A DNA stretch of 64,000 nucleotides from Saccharopolyspora shandongensis (GTDB lineage: Bacteria; Actinomycetota; Actinomycetes; Mycobacteriales; Pseudonocardiaceae), in the NCBI RefSeq assembly GCF_900106995.1, contig NZ_FNOK01000022.1, forward strand, positions 81,132 to 145,131, in the 5' to 3' direction. The notes beneath the pieces were generated by a model that was not told the DNA's origin, searched no databases, and saw only the letters and a list, made by a program, of their open reading frames with translations. Of this stretch, positions 8,655-19,194 are shown in pieces; position 1 is the stretch's first letter; each line of letters begins with the position of its first letter. Position numbers and translations under genes: made by a program.

Positions 8655-9103
8655 CAGTGCAACTCGATTCCCAGTCGTTGGGCGGCCCGTGCGCGCTGCC
8701 GTCCCGCCCGTGCCTTGCGCAGCCGCTTGATCAGCATAGGGTCTGCCCGCTCGGCGACCGGACTGTCCAGCAACGCGTTCAGCAGTTGGTAGTACCGCGA
8801 CGGCGACATGTCGAACAGCTCGCGGACCGCGAGCTCCTTCTTCACGCCTTCCCGCTTCCACCACTGCGACTCGAAGGCCAGAATGCCCCGGTCCCGGACG
8901 GTGAGCTCGCCGTCCGGTGGTAAGGGCTGCGACGGCACCGGCGGCGGCTCGACGATCCGCTCGATCGGCTGGGTGATCGGCTCGGCGAGGCGCAACCGCC
9001 GACCGGGTGTCGGATCGGATTTCGGCTTCCGCTGTTGCAGGCGCGCCAGCTGCTCGCACTGACGAGCGATCTCCTGCGCGGTCAGCATTTGGGCGGCGTC
9101 CAT
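8654..9103 (-). CDS. DUF3263 family protein
   Basis: 149 residues. The C-terminal half matches DUF3263: LTVRDRGILAFESQWWK, then VRELFDMSPSRYYQLLNALL and a basic tail RLRKARAGRQRARAAQRLG. The pattern looks like a small helical DNA-binding protein, but the function is not established. The N-terminal 70 residues are Pro/Arg-rich linker. ATG 9103 is preceded by GAGGAG with a 4-nt gap. Coupled to the LytR-C gene downstream; divergent from def, with a 172-bp shared upstream region. Confidence 0.78.
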   Translation of the reverse strand: MDAAQMLTAQEIARQCEQLARLQQRKPKSDPTPGRRLRLAEPITQPIERIVEPPPVPSQPLPPDGELTVRDRGILAFESQWWKREGVKKELAVRELFDMSPSRYYQLLNALLDSPVAERADPMLIKRLRKARAGRQRARAAQRLGIELH

Positions 9104-9275
9104 CTGGCTCCTCGCCTCGCGATTCGGGACTTCCCGCGTTCGCTGGAATCACACAGCTGTGATTCCCCCTCAATTACACCATGCCCGGAATCCCGGCGGG
9201 AGCGGATCACACCGGCGAGTACCGGGCCCGGAACACCCCGTCGGCCCGACCGCCGAAACCGCTAAAGTCCCGCTC

Positions 9276-9857
9276 ATGGCTGTTCACCCGATCTGCGTCG
9301 TCGGCGACCCGGTGCTGCACCACCCCACCCGCCCGGTGGAGCACTTCGACGACGAGCTGCGCACCCTCGTCGAGGACATGTTCGAGACGATGGCAGCTGC
9401 CAACGGCGTCGGGCTGGCGGCCAACCAGATCGGCGTCGACCTGCGGGTGTTCGTCTACGACTGCCCCGACGACGAGGGGGTCCAGCACCGCGGCGTGGTG
9501 GTCAACCCCGAGCTGACCACCTCCGGGATCCCGCAGGGCATGCCGGACCCGGACGACGACTGGGAGGGCTGCCTGTCGGTGCCGGGCGAGTCCTACCCGA
9601 CCGGCCGGGCGAGCTGGGCGAAGGTCACCGGGTCCGATGTGGACGGAAAGCCGATCGAGGTCGAGGGGACCGGTTTCTTCGCCCGCTGCCTGCAGCACGA
9701 AACCGACCACCTGGACGGTCATCTCTACCTGGACCGCCTGATGGGCCGCCACGCCAGGGCGGCGAAGAAGATGGTGCGCCGCAACGGCTGGGGAATCCCC
9801 GGCCTGACGTGGGACCCGGCGGAATCCGGCGACCCCTTCGCCGAAGACGAGGACTGA
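9276..9857 (+). CDS. def: Peptide deformylase
   Basis: Removes the formyl group from the N-terminal methionine of new proteins. 193 residues with the three motifs in order: GVGLAANQ (44-51), EGCLS (97-101, metal ligand Cys99) and HETDH (141-145, two His ligands and the catalytic Glu). I chose ATG 9276 over an upstream in-frame start at 9159 because MAVHPICVVGDPVL is the usual N-terminus. The spacing of motifs is that of type I/III actinobacterial enzymes. It is monocistronic: convergent with the Uma2 gene three bases downstream. Confidence 0.95.
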   Translation: MAVHPICVVGDPVLHHPTRPVEHFDDELRTLVEDMFETMAAANGVGLAANQIGVDLRVFVYDCPDDEGVQHRGVVVNPELTTSGIPQGMPDPDDDWEGCLSVPGESYPTGRASWAKVTGSDVDGKPIEVEGTGFFARCLQHETDHLDGHLYLDRLMGRHARAAKKMVRRNGWGIPGLTWDPAESGDPFAEDED

Positions 9858-9860
9858 ACC

Positions 9861-10439
9861 TCAGAAGTCCCTGGTTTCCAGGGTCAAGTTGAACGGATCG
9901 GGCAACTCGACGGGCTTGTCGAAAGGCACGCAGGACAACTCTCGATAACTGCCGGACTCAGGATTGGAATAAAGCAACACCGACGGACCGCCTGCCCGGA
10001 ATCGGTCGATCAGGAGATAGAGCGGCACACCGCCAAGCGCGTACCCTCTGAGCTTCGTTTCCCGATCTGTCTTGGCATTACTCCATGATGTGATCTCGAC
10101 AGCGAGCAGCAGTTGATCCGCCACAACTGGATCACCTGGCGGATCTGCATCCAAAACTTCACGCGGGACTACCGCGAGGTCAGGCTCATAGGTATCACCA
10201 GTTGCCGGGATCACGACCCCCAGCGCCGTAGCCAACTCCCACTCATCCAGGATCACCCTGGCCAACGCCTTGATCACACGGGAATTGACCTTGTTGTGCG
10301 GCTTTCCGGGCGGCGGCGTCATCACGATCACTCCCTCGATGATCTCCGCGCGCCAGCCCTTGCCTGGCAGCTGCACGTTCCGCCAGGCTTCCACCAACTC
10401 GTGCCACGTCGAGGGCTCGAGCGCCGGGGCAGCAGTCAT
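9861..10439 (-). CDS. Uma2 (DUF820) family endonuclease-like protein
   Basis: 192 residues of the Uma2/DUF820 family, a PD-(D/E)xK nuclease-like fold that is expanded in actinobacteria and cyanobacteria. Visible core residues are YEPDLAVV (about 112-119), LLAVEITSWS (about 138-147) and the Lys in ETKLRGYA (about 156). ATG 10439 is preceded by AGGAGG ten bases upstream. The biological substrate of the family is unknown and no toxin/antitoxin partner is adjacent. Convergent with def, and divergent from the thiC riboswitch. Confidence 0.78.
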   Translation of the reverse strand: MTAAPALEPSTWHELVEAWRNVQLPGKGWRAEIIEGVIVMTPPPGKPHNKVNSRVIKALARVILDEWELATALGVVIPATGDTYEPDLAVVPREVLDADPPGDPVVADQLLLAVEITSWSNAKTDRETKLRGYALGGVPLYLLIDRFRAGGPSVLLYSNPESGSYRELSCVPFDKPVELPDPFNLTLETRDF

Positions 10440-10610
10440 AGCGCGATCACCTCCTGTATCGATGCCATCACGCACCGCACCCACCACCTCTGACACCGTT
10501 GCGATCGCCCTGGTCATGAGCCTAATGGCAAACCGCGCTGCCGTCATCGGGGTGAACCGGGGTTGGCAGCCCGCGGTCTCCCGGCTAGCCTCGGGCAGCG
10601 ACAAATCAAC

Positions 10611-10709
10611 ACCGCGGGAGCTCGCACCAACAGCGGGCTGAGAGGGCGGCTGGAGAACTCCGGGGCCGCCGACCGCATGAACCTGACCGGGTAATGCCGG
10701 CGTAGGGAG
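10611..10709 (+). promoter_or_regulatory. TPP riboswitch (THI element) of thiC
   Basis: The conserved THI blocks are present: GGGCTGAGAGG at about 10635, CATGAACCTGACCGGGTAAT at about 10675 and GCCGGCGTAGGGAG ending at 10709. The AGGGAG Shine-Dalgarno of thiC is the 3-prime strand of the closing P1 helix, so TPP binding should hide it and block translation. Confidence 0.92.
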
Positions 10710-10712
10710 TGG

Positions 10713-12362
<1,650 letters not shown>

Positions 12363-12427
12363 CCCGCGGCACGTCGTCCAAGTCCTCCGGCATGTCGTGT
12401 CCCGGCACGCCGGAGGACCGCAATCTC

Positions 12428-12692
12428 CCATTGAGGTTTTTCCAACCTCGTTCTGCGTAGCGGTGCCGGTAGCGGAACCTCAGCGCCCGCCTGGCTGTGG
12501 GTGCCCTGACTTATGTATGCCCAATACACGGCGTCAGGGCCGTCCTCGCCAGGCGAACGCTGAGAACCCGCGGCGGTGCCAGTTGCGAAGGTGGGCCCGA
12601 AAGCGCCTGACGGCGCTTGGCGACGGCACGCACGCAGGCGCAGGTCAGACGCCGCAGCTGCGGTACCCGACCAGGATGAAAACCCTCCATGG
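12428..12692 (+). repeat. Structured intergenic repeat element, copy A
   Basis: About 265 bp, nearly matched by copy D (41669-41946, opposite strand) and more distantly by copies B and C. Imperfect inverted ends: CCATTGAGGTTTTTCC on the left, CCATGGAGGGTTTT on the right when reversed. Internal arms pair: 12479-12485 with 12558-12564, 12488-12495 with 12548-12555, 12503-12510 with 12533-12540, 12514-12518 with 12524-12528. The most conserved segment is GAGAACCCGCGGCGGTGC. It begins 66 bp after the thiC stop on the same strand. Confidence 0.85.
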
Positions 12693-12711
12693 AATCGAAG
12701 GTCCGATTTCC
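12691..12711. repeat. Short palindrome GGAATCG-AAGGTC-CGATTTCC
   Basis: Shares the core and loop of the 5543-5592 palindrome with one base missing in the left arm. It abuts the right end of repeat copy A. Confidence 0.65.
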
Positions 12712-12772
12712 GCTGGAATCGCGTTCCCGGCCGGTCCGCGCCTTGGAAGATCGGGCGGAGCGGGGTCGTAAC

Positions 12773-13648
12773 ATGAAGTGGATGCACGAGATCTCGGCCG
12801 GGCACGAACTCCGGCCCGCGAACAACACCGCTCCCCCGACCGCGCTGACCATCGCCGGGTCGGACTCCGGCGGCAGCGCCGGGATGCACGCGGACCTGCG
12901 CACCTTCTTCGCCTGCGGCGTGCACGGCATGACCGCGGTCACCGCCGTGACGGTGCAGAACACCGTCGGCGTCACCGGGCTGGTCGAGATCTCGCCGGAG
13001 ACCGTCGCCGCGCAGGTCGACGCGGTCGCCTCGGACATCGGCGTGGACGCGGCCAAGACCGGGGTGCTCGCCTCGGCCGCCACCATCGAGGCCGTGCTGG
13101 ACGTCTGCGACGAGCACGGCATCGGCCGCGGCGGTCGCACGCCGTTCGTCGTGGACCCGGTCGCCGCCTCCCGCAGCGGCGAGCCGCTGCTGCGCCCGGA
13201 CGCGCTGGACGCCCTGCGGCACAAGGCCTTCCCGCGCGCGACGCTCGTCACCCCGAACCTCGACGAGGTGCGACTGCTGACCGGCATCGACGCGCGGACC
13301 CGCGCGGACCTGCTGGACGCCGCGAAGGCCGTCTTCGACTTCGGCCCGCAGTGGGTGCTGATCAAGAGCGGCCACCTGGAAGACGACCCGGAGTGCATCG
13401 ACCTGCTCTTCGATGGCGACGAGGCGATCCCGCTGCCCGGCCCCCGCTACGCGACGGTGCACACCCACGGCGCCGGGGACGTGTTCGCCTCGGCGATCAC
13501 GGCCGCCCTGGCGAAGGGCGCTTCGATGCCGGACGCGGTGCGCAGCGGCAAGCGGTTCGTCACGCGCAGCGTCTCGGACGCCTACCCGCTCGGCGCCGGG
13601 GTCGGGCCGGTGTCGACGTTCTGGCGCATCAGCCCCCGGTCCGTCTGA
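12773..13648 (+). CDS. thiD: HMP/HMP-phosphate kinase ThiD
   Basis: Phosphorylates HMP and then HMP phosphate to HMP pyrophosphate, the substrate joined to the thiazole by ThiE. 291 residues of the ribokinase fold: TIAGSDSGGSAGMHADL near the N-terminus, TPNLDEVRLLTG in the middle and the anion-hole motif HGAGDVFAS (about 232-240), where many ThiD proteins have GTGC. I chose ATG 12773 because upstream in-frame codons run into the repeat element. It has about 15 residues before the conserved core, longer than typical. Confidence 0.92.
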   Translation: MKWMHEISAGHELRPANNTAPPTALTIAGSDSGGSAGMHADLRTFFACGVHGMTAVTAVTVQNTVGVTGLVEISPETVAAQVDAVASDIGVDAAKTGVLASAATIEAVLDVCDEHGIGRGGRTPFVVDPVAASRSGEPLLRPDALDALRHKAFPRATLVTPNLDEVRLLTGIDARTRADLLDAAKAVFDFGPQWVLIKSGHLEDDPECIDLLFDGDEAIPLPGPRYATVHTHGAGDVFASAITAALAKGASMPDAVRSGKRFVTRSVSDAYPLGAGVGPVSTFWRISPRSV

Positions 13649-13798
13649 ATCCCCCCAACCAGGCCCCTAATAGAGTGATTTTCGTCCCGGATCTGTAACC
13701 CGAATGGCGTGCCCGATCGACACAGGGGTTGAGAAGCGCGTAATTCCCGAGATCGTGGGCCAGCGGCGGCCCGCGGTCTGCTGCGCGCTGCGCGCACG

Positions 13799-15808
13799 AT
13801 GACGACAGGGGTTTGCAACAGCGTGGCTAAAACGGTGTGGACACGAGTACGGGGACTGCTGGCCACCGAGGCCGGGGCGCCGGATCCCCGGCAGCGCCAG
13901 TACGCGGTGCTGGTGCTCATCGCCGTGGTGGCCGGCACCGCCATCGGCTGGATCTTCGGCCTGCAGACCCCGGCGCTGATCGCCGGCCTGACCGCGGTGC
14001 TCGCGCTGATCGCCACCGGCGGCCAGTCGCTGCGCTCGGACCTGCAGCGGTTCGTGTGGTTCACCCCGGCGCTGGTGCTCGTGATGACCGTCGGCCCGCT
14101 GCTGAGCAACATCCCGGTGCTGGCCGGGCTCGCGGTGGCGGTGGTGGTCTTCGGCGCCGGCATGCTGCCCGCGCTGGGCGAGCACTACCGCATCGGCGGG
14201 CAGACCTTCGCCGCGGCGACGCTGGTGTCCACCACCACCGGCATCGGTTCCGACCAGCCGGTGCTGGTGCTGCTGGCGGCGAGCGCCGCGGGCGCGGCGT
14301 TCGCGCTGGTGCTGCGGGTGATCATCGGTCTCAGCGATCCGACCAGGGCCACCCGCGTGGCGGTCGCCCGGACGCTGCTCGAACCCGGGCCGGGCGTGGT
14401 CGAATCCGCCGCCGCCGCGTGGCGCGCCGACGGGTCCAGCACCTGGCTCGGTCAGGTGCTCGCCGGGGCCGCCCGCTTCCGCGCGGCTCGGGAGACGCTG
14501 CTCGCGCAGGCCCAGCAGAGCGACCGGGCCGAGGCCGCACGCCTGGAGCAGATCGTCGCGGAGGCCGACCAGGTCGCCGCCGAGCTCGCCCGGGCGGTGC
14601 GCTCCCGCGCCTGCACCGGACTGCCCGCGGCGGCCCGCCGCGACCCGGCGCTGGCGGTCGTGGCGCGCGGCGGACGGCAGGACCTGCCGGACGCGGTGCA
14701 GGGCCTCAACCAGGGGCTGGACCGGATCCGCGGTGCCGTGGTGCGGCGCGTCGAGACGCCGTTGCCGCCGTCGGCTCCCGGCGCGCGCCGGGAACGCGTG
14801 AAGGGCGCGATCCGCGCGCACCTCTCGTTCCGCTCGTCGCTGTTCCGGCACGCGCTGCGCTGCACCCTCGCGGTCGCCTTCGGCATGGTGATCGTCCTGC
14901 TGCTGCGCGATCCTTCGGCGTCGAGCCTGCTGCTCGCGCTCTACGTGGTGCTGCAGCCTGCGGCTCGCGACAGCATGACCGGCGCGCTGGAGCGCACCGG
15001 CGGCGCGGTGCTGGGCGTGACCGCGCTGGCCGTGCTGATCGGCCTGCTGCCGGGGGCGTTCTTGCTGGTGCCGCTGGTGATCGGCGGGATGCTGCTGAGC
15101 ATGCCGCGGCTGCGCACCGACTATCAGGCGCTGCTCGGTTGCCTGATCGTCGTGACCGTCGTCGACCAGGCGATGCGGCTGGAACGGCCGCTAGTGAACG
15201 TGGGGATCAGCTTCGCGGCGAACACGGCGGTCGGCGCGGCCATCGCGCTGATCGTCGGCTACGTCAGCTACCTGGTGCTGCCCAGCAGCATCCTGCCGGA
15301 CGTGCGCGGCGCGGTGCGGTCGACGGTGTGGGCGGTGTCCGAGCTGCTGCGCAGCGTGCGGGCGGCCGGGCAGGGCGTCGATCTGCCCGCAGCGCTGCAG
15401 GCCGCGAACGTGCTCGCGCTGCGGCGCACCCAGGACCTGCTGGGCATGCCCGCGCTGCTCGACGGGACCGGCGAGGAGACCGACGACGACCGGGCGACGC
15501 GCGCGGCGGCGATCGCGCTCGACGCATTGCGCCAGGACGTCGCGACGCTCGCGTTCCGGCCGGAGTCCGAGCAGGCGATCGCGGTGCCGGCGCTGCGCGC
15601 GGTGGACGACCTGCTGGGCGGCAAGCCGACGGCGAAGATCCCGGACGTGCCCGAGAGCAGCGCCCCGGCGACGGAGCTGCTGGCGAGCTCGCTGGTGGAG
15701 AACGCCCTGCACGCCCGCCAGGCGATCGACCGGACCTTCGGTTACGACAACCCGTGGAAGAGCTACACGATCAGCTTCGTCCGCCCCGAACGCCTCCACA
15801 TCCGCTGA
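13799..15808 (+). CDS. FUSC-family (aromatic acid exporter-like) membrane protein
   Basis: 669 residues with two similar halves, each an array of closely packed membrane helices (about 35-175 and 355-480) followed by a long cytoplasmic helical part. This is the FUSC / YccS-YhfK / ArAE layout, a family linked to efflux of aromatic acids and similar compounds. ATG 13799 is used; GTG 13823 is an alternative that removes eight residues. Substrate cannot be inferred from the neighbours. A GC-rich hairpin follows the stop. Confidence 0.72.
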   Translation: MTTGVCNSVAKTVWTRVRGLLATEAGAPDPRQRQYAVLVLIAVVAGTAIGWIFGLQTPALIAGLTAVLALIATGGQSLRSDLQRFVWFTPALVLVMTVGPLLSNIPVLAGLAVAVVVFGAGMLPALGEHYRIGGQTFAAATLVSTTTGIGSDQPVLVLLAASAAGAAFALVLRVIIGLSDPTRATRVAVARTLLEPGPGVVESAAAAWRADGSSTWLGQVLAGAARFRAARETLLAQAQQSDRAEAARLEQIVAEADQVAAELARAVRSRACTGLPAAARRDPALAVVARGGRQDLPDAVQGLNQGLDRIRGAVVRRVETPLPPSAPGARRERVKGAIRAHLSFRSSLFRHALRCTLAVAFGMVIVLLLRDPSASSLLLALYVVLQPAARDSMTGALERTGGAVLGVTALAVLIGLLPGAFLLVPLVIGGMLLSMPRLRTDYQALLGCLIVVTVVDQAMRLERPLVNVGISFAANTAVGAAIALIVGYVSYLVLPSSILPDVRGAVRSTVWAVSELLRSVRAAGQGVDLPAALQAANVLALRRTQDLLGMPALLDGTGEETDDDRATRAAAIALDALRQDVATLAFRPESEQAIAVPALRAVDDLLGGKPTAKIPDVPESSAPATELLASSLVENALHARQAIDRTFGYDNPWKSYTISFVRPERLHIR

Positions 15809-15812
15809 TCGT

Positions 15813-15830
15813 CTCCCTCCCGGGAGGGAG
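15813..15830. terminator. Perfect 18-bp palindrome after FUSC gene
   Basis: CTCCCTCCC followed directly by GGGAGGGAG, 5 bp after the stop, then GCGTTTCC. Probably an intrinsic terminator, without a U-tract as is common in actinobacteria. Confidence 0.5.
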
Positions 15831-15886
15831 GCGTTTCCGCCTCGGGCGGGAGTGATCCGCGGCCCGCGATTCCTACCGTCGCAGGC

Positions 15887-16339
15887 ATGGGTGGTTCCGA
15901 TCGGCCACGACGCTGGCCCGCATGCGCACTAGCAGTGCTCTTCCTCGGCTACGCCGCGGGAAAAGCCGTCTTCGCCTGGCAGGGCAGGCTCGGGTTCCCG
16001 GGCGGCCCGGCCGTGCCGGATGCCGTGCGCGACGGCTACTTCATGGACGCCGCGACGGCCCAGTGGCTCGCCGCCGCGACCGGGGTGCTGGCCGCGTGCG
16101 TGGCCATCGCCACGATCACCGAGCCGGGACGCCGCGCGCCGAGATCGTTGATGCTGCTGGTGCTGGCCGGGATGTTGCTGGCCGTCGCCGCCGGCGCGGC
16201 GATCATGATCGTGGACGGCTTCATCGGCATCGGGGTGGGCTGGCAGTGGCACCACGGGGTCCTCGGGATCGCCGTGGTCGGGCTGCTCGTGGCGATGATC
16301 CGGTCCTACGCGGAGGCGACGAAGCATGTCGTGGGCTGA
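15887..16339 (+). CDS. Small four-helix membrane protein, unknown function
   Basis: 150 residues with four predicted membrane helices (about 10-28, 58-78, 88-110, 120-140). I do not recognise a family. ATG 15887 has no clear Shine-Dalgarno within 12 bases, so translation may be leaderless. Its 3-prime end overlaps the next membrane gene by 14 bp, so the two are probably translated together and may form a complex. Confidence 0.6.
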   Translation: MGGSDRPRRWPACALAVLFLGYAAGKAVFAWQGRLGFPGGPAVPDAVRDGYFMDAATAQWLAAATGVLAACVAIATITEPGRRAPRSLMLLVLAGMLLAVAAGAAIMIVDGFIGIGVGWQWHHGVLGIAVVGLLVAMIRSYAEATKHVVG

Positions 16340-16847
16340 CCGCACGCGGGCGGGCGCATACGGGGCGGCAGCCTGCGCCGCGGCCTACGGGTCGATGAAG
16401 CTGGCACAGGCGCTCGGGGCCAATGCGCTGGCCGACAAGGACCCGCTGCGGCCGGACCTGCGCGAACGGCTGCTCGCCCGCGATCCGCTGTTCGTGGCGA
16501 GCCACTGGGTGCTGGCCGGTGCCGCGGTGGTCGGCATCATCGTCGCGCTGGCCACCACCCGGCCCTGGCGTGCGCCACTCCCGCGCCGGCTGCTGCTGAC
16601 GATCGCCTGGACGCTCGGGATCTTGATGATCGTCCGCTCGATCGGGCCGCTGGGCATCGGCTTCGTCAGTGACGCGTTGGTGCTCACCGGGATCGACGAA
16701 CCGCCGCCCGAGCACGCCGCGCTGGCGCGCGACCTGGCGCTCTGGGACCTGCTGCTGTGGTCGCCGTTCTTCCTGCTGTGGGGCGTGTGCTGGGCACTGG
16801 CCGCCTGGCGGTTGGGCCGGGACCGCCCGCCTCCGACCATCCACTGA
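16326..16847 (+). CDS. Four-helix membrane protein, unknown function
   Basis: 173 residues with four hydrophobic segments (about 8-26, 58-78, 90-110, 138-162) and a conserved-looking polar loop before the last helix (EPPPEHAALARDLALWD). Similar in size and layout to small DUF3995-like membrane proteins, but I cannot assign it with confidence. It starts inside the preceding gene (14-bp overlap) and ends 24 bp from the convergent thiG stop. Confidence 0.6.
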   Translation: MSWADRTRAGAYGAAACAAAYGSMKLAQALGANALADKDPLRPDLRERLLARDPLFVASHWVLAGAAVVGIIVALATTRPWRAPLPRRLLLTIAWTLGILMIVRSIGPLGIGFVSDALVLTGIDEPPPEHAALARDLALWDLLLWSPFFLLWGVCWALAAWRLGRDRPPPTIH

Positions 16848-16870
16848 GGACTCGTCGGCCCGGCCCCGGC

Positions 16871-17635
16871 TCACTCCAGGGGACGGCCGGGGCTGGATGC
16901 CTGCGCCCAGAAGCGCTTGGGAATCCGGCCCGCCAGGGCCGCGAGGCGGCCTCCCTCGACCGCCGCCCGCATCGCGGCCGCCATTCGCTCCGGGTCCTGG
17001 GCCCGGGTGACCGCCGTGGCCAGCAGCACCGCCGAGCAGCCGAGCTCCATCGCCAGCGCCGCGTCCGAGGCCGTGCCGATGCCCGCGTCCAGCACGATCG
17101 GCACCGACGCGCGGGAGACGATCATCTCGATGTTGTGCGGGTTCCGGATGCCCAGGCCGGTGCCGATCGGCGAGCCCAGCGGCATCACCGCGGCGCAACC
17201 GGTCTCCTCCAGCTTCAGCGCCAGCACCGGATCGTCGTTGGTGTACGCCAGCACCACGAAGCCCTGGTCGACCAGCTGTTCCGCGGCGTCGAGCAGCTCC
17301 ACCGGGTCGGGCAGCAGGGTGTCGTCGTCGGCGACGACCTCCAGCTTGACCCAGTTCGTCTCCAGCGCCTCCCGCGCCAGCTGCGCGGTCAGCACGGCCT
17401 CCGCCGCGGTCCGGCAGCCTGCCGTGTTCGGCAGTGCTTCGATGCCGAGCTTGCGCAGCAGGTCGAGCACCCCGGTGCCGCCACCGGCGTCGGCGCGGCG
17501 CATCGCCACGGTCGTCAGCTCGGTTCCGGACGCGATCAGCGCGCGCTCCAGGACCGCGAGGTTCGTCGCCCCTCCGGTCCCGGTGATCAGCCGCGAGCCG
17601 AACTCGCGGCCGGCGATCACCAACGGGTCGTCCAT
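16871..17635 (-). CDS. thiG: Thiazole synthase ThiG
   Basis: Forms the thiazole phosphate from 1-deoxyxylulose 5-phosphate, dehydroglycine and the ThiS thiocarboxylate. 254 residues, the family length, with the Schiff-base lysine in NWVKLEV (Lys97) and the phosphate-binding VLDAGIG segment near 178. ATG 17635 is preceded by TTAGGAG, 5 nt away; a longer in-frame start adds 23 residues that do not fit. Third gene of the minus-strand thiO-thiS-thiG operon, 102 bp after thiS. Confidence 0.96.
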   Translation of the reverse strand: MDDPLVIAGREFGSRLITGTGGATNLAVLERALIASGTELTTVAMRRADAGGGTGVLDLLRKLGIEALPNTAGCRTAAEAVLTAQLAREALETNWVKLEVVADDDTLLPDPVELLDAAEQLVDQGFVVLAYTNDDPVLALKLEETGCAAVMPLGSPIGTGLGIRNPHNIEMIVSRASVPIVLDAGIGTASDAALAMELGCSAVLLATAVTRAQDPERMAAAMRAAVEGGRLAALAGRIPKRFWAQASSPGRPLE

Positions 17636-17737
17636 GACTCTCCTAACAACGGGTCCACCGAATCCGGGTAGCGCGGGATTCGGCGCGCTTCTGTTGCCCT
17701 GCAAAGGGGTTCGGGTGGTGACCCACCCGGAGGGGCG

Positions 17738-17938
17738 TCAGCCGCCTTGCACTGCGGTGAGGACCTCGATCGCGGCATCGGGGCCCAGCGCGGTGTCCGG
17801 CCACAGGGCGCGCGGCACCACGGCACCGTCCAGCGCCACGGCCACGCCCCGCTCGGGCACCCCGAACTCCTGCAGCACCGCCGCGAGCGTTGCGCCTGCG
17901 GCGACCTGCCGGTTCTCCCCGTTGATCACGACGTGCAC
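17738..17938 (-). CDS. thiS: Sulfur carrier protein ThiS
   Basis: 66-residue ubiquitin-fold carrier whose C-terminal Gly-Gly (TAVQGG) becomes the thiocarboxylate that donates sulfur to ThiG. I chose GTG 17938 because GGGGAGG lies six bases upstream; ATG 17953 would add five residues. It overlaps the end of thiO by 13 bp. No thiF/moeB-type adenylyltransferase is in the window, so activation must be supplied elsewhere. Confidence 0.92.
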   Translation of the reverse strand: MHVVINGENRQVAAGATLAAVLQEFGVPERGVAVALDGAVVPRALWPDTALGPDAAIEVLTAVQGG

Positions 17939-19053
17939 TGCTGTCCTCCCCATCGGCTCGGATCGGCGGCCTTGATCTCGACGGCTGGCTCCTCGCCGCG
18001 CAACAGCGCGAGCGCCGCCTCGACCGTCACCGGGGCGAGCAGGAAGCCGCCGCGGTGGTGCCCGGTGGCCGCCAGGACACCGGGTTCCAGCCAGCCCAGC
18101 ACCGGCAGGTTGTCGTCGGTGCTCGGGCGCAGCCCGGCCGCGGCCTCGACCAGCCGGTATTCGGCGATGCCCGGCATCAGCCGCTCGGCGTCGGCGATCA
18201 GGTCCCGCACCCCGCCCACGGTGACCTCGGTGTCGAACCCCACCTCGTACTGGGTGGCGCCGAGCACCAGGCCGCCGTCGTCGCGCGGCACCAGGTAGGT
18301 CTGCCGGCCGCGCACCGGGCCGCGGATCGTGCGGCTCGGCGGCGGCAGCGCCGTGGCTCGCGCGCGCAGGCGGAGGATCTCGCCCTTCACCGGCCGAATC
18401 CGGTCCCGCAGCGTGGGATGCAGCTCGCCCGAGTGCACGCCCGCCGAGATCACCGCGATATCGCAGTCCACAGTGGAATCTTCGAGCTCCACCGCGCCGG
18501 GCCGGACGCGCGTCGCGTTCGCCGCGACGAACTCGACGCCCGCCGCGGTCGCGGCCGCGCGCAGCGCAGCCAGCGCGAGGCGGTTGTCGACCGCGAGATC
18601 GCCCGGCACTTCGAGCCCACCGCGCACCGCCGGGCCCAGCGACGGTTCGAGTCGCCGCACCTCCCGGCCGGTCAGGCGGGTGACGGCGCGGCCGAGCCGC
18701 GCGAGGTAGTCGGCCAGGTTGTCGAGCTCCGCGCGGTCCGCGCTGTCGACGCCGACGACCAGGGTTCCCTCGCGGCGCAGCCCCGAAGGCAGGCCCGAGG
18801 CCCGGGCGAGTTCGTCGGCGAACTCCGGCCAGAGCCGCAGCGACGCCGCGCCCAGCTCCAGCAGTTCCTCTTCGCCGGGCCACGCCTCCGCCAGCGGCGC
18901 CAGCATCCCGCCGGCCACGTTCGACGCCCCGGACGCCGGTTCGGCGTCGACGAGTTGCACGCGATGCCCGGCGGCGGCTGCGCGCCATGCCACGGACATG
19001 CCGATCACGCCGCCGCCCACGACGACGACGGATTTGTTCCGTTCTTCAGACAC
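17926..19053 (-). CDS. thiO: Glycine oxidase ThiO
   Basis: FAD enzyme of the D-amino-acid oxidase family that makes dehydroglycine for thiazole formation, so this organism uses the aerobic route and not ThiH. 375 residues, with the dinucleotide motif VVVVGGGVIGMSVAW at 9-23, SNVAGGMLAPLAE near 44 and a C-terminal GHHRGGF motif near 328 typical of ThiO. GTG 19053 follows the riboswitch; its Shine-Dalgarno AGGGAG is in the P1 helix. First gene of thiO-thiS-thiG, divergent from thiE. Confidence 0.93.
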   Translation of the reverse strand: MSEERNKSVVVVGGGVIGMSVAWRAAAAGHRVQLVDAEPASGASNVAGGMLAPLAEAWPGEEELLELGAASLRLWPEFADELARASGLPSGLRREGTLVVGVDSADRAELDNLADYLARLGRAVTRLTGREVRRLEPSLGPAVRGGLEVPGDLAVDNRLALAALRAAATAAGVEFVAANATRVRPGAVELEDSTVDCDIAVISAGVHSGELHPTLRDRIRPVKGEILRLRARATALPPPSRTIRGPVRGRQTYLVPRDDGGLVLGATQYEVGFDTEVTVGGVRDLIADAERLMPGIAEYRLVEAAAGLRPSTDDNLPVLGWLEPGVLAATGHHRGGFLLAPVTVEAALALLRGEEPAVEIKAADPSRWGGQQCTS

Positions 19054-19059
19054 TCCACG

Positions 19060-19145
19060 CTCCCTGCGCCGGCATGACCCGGATCAGGTTCGACGGTCGG
19101 GGCCAACGCCCCCTCTCAGCCCGGCAACCGGGCTCCCGTGCTCAC
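19060..19145 (-). promoter_or_regulatory. TPP riboswitch of the thiO-thiS-thiG operon
   Basis: On the minus strand it shows GGGCTGAGAGG, then GAACCTGATCCGGGTCATGC and GCGCAGGGAGC, the standard THI order. The sensor ends seven bases before the thiO GTG and includes its Shine-Dalgarno, which indicates translational control as for thiC. Confidence 0.92.
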
Positions 19146-19194
19146 CAGCAACCACCGTACCTGGCGAGGATCGCCACGTCGTTACCCGTCATGA

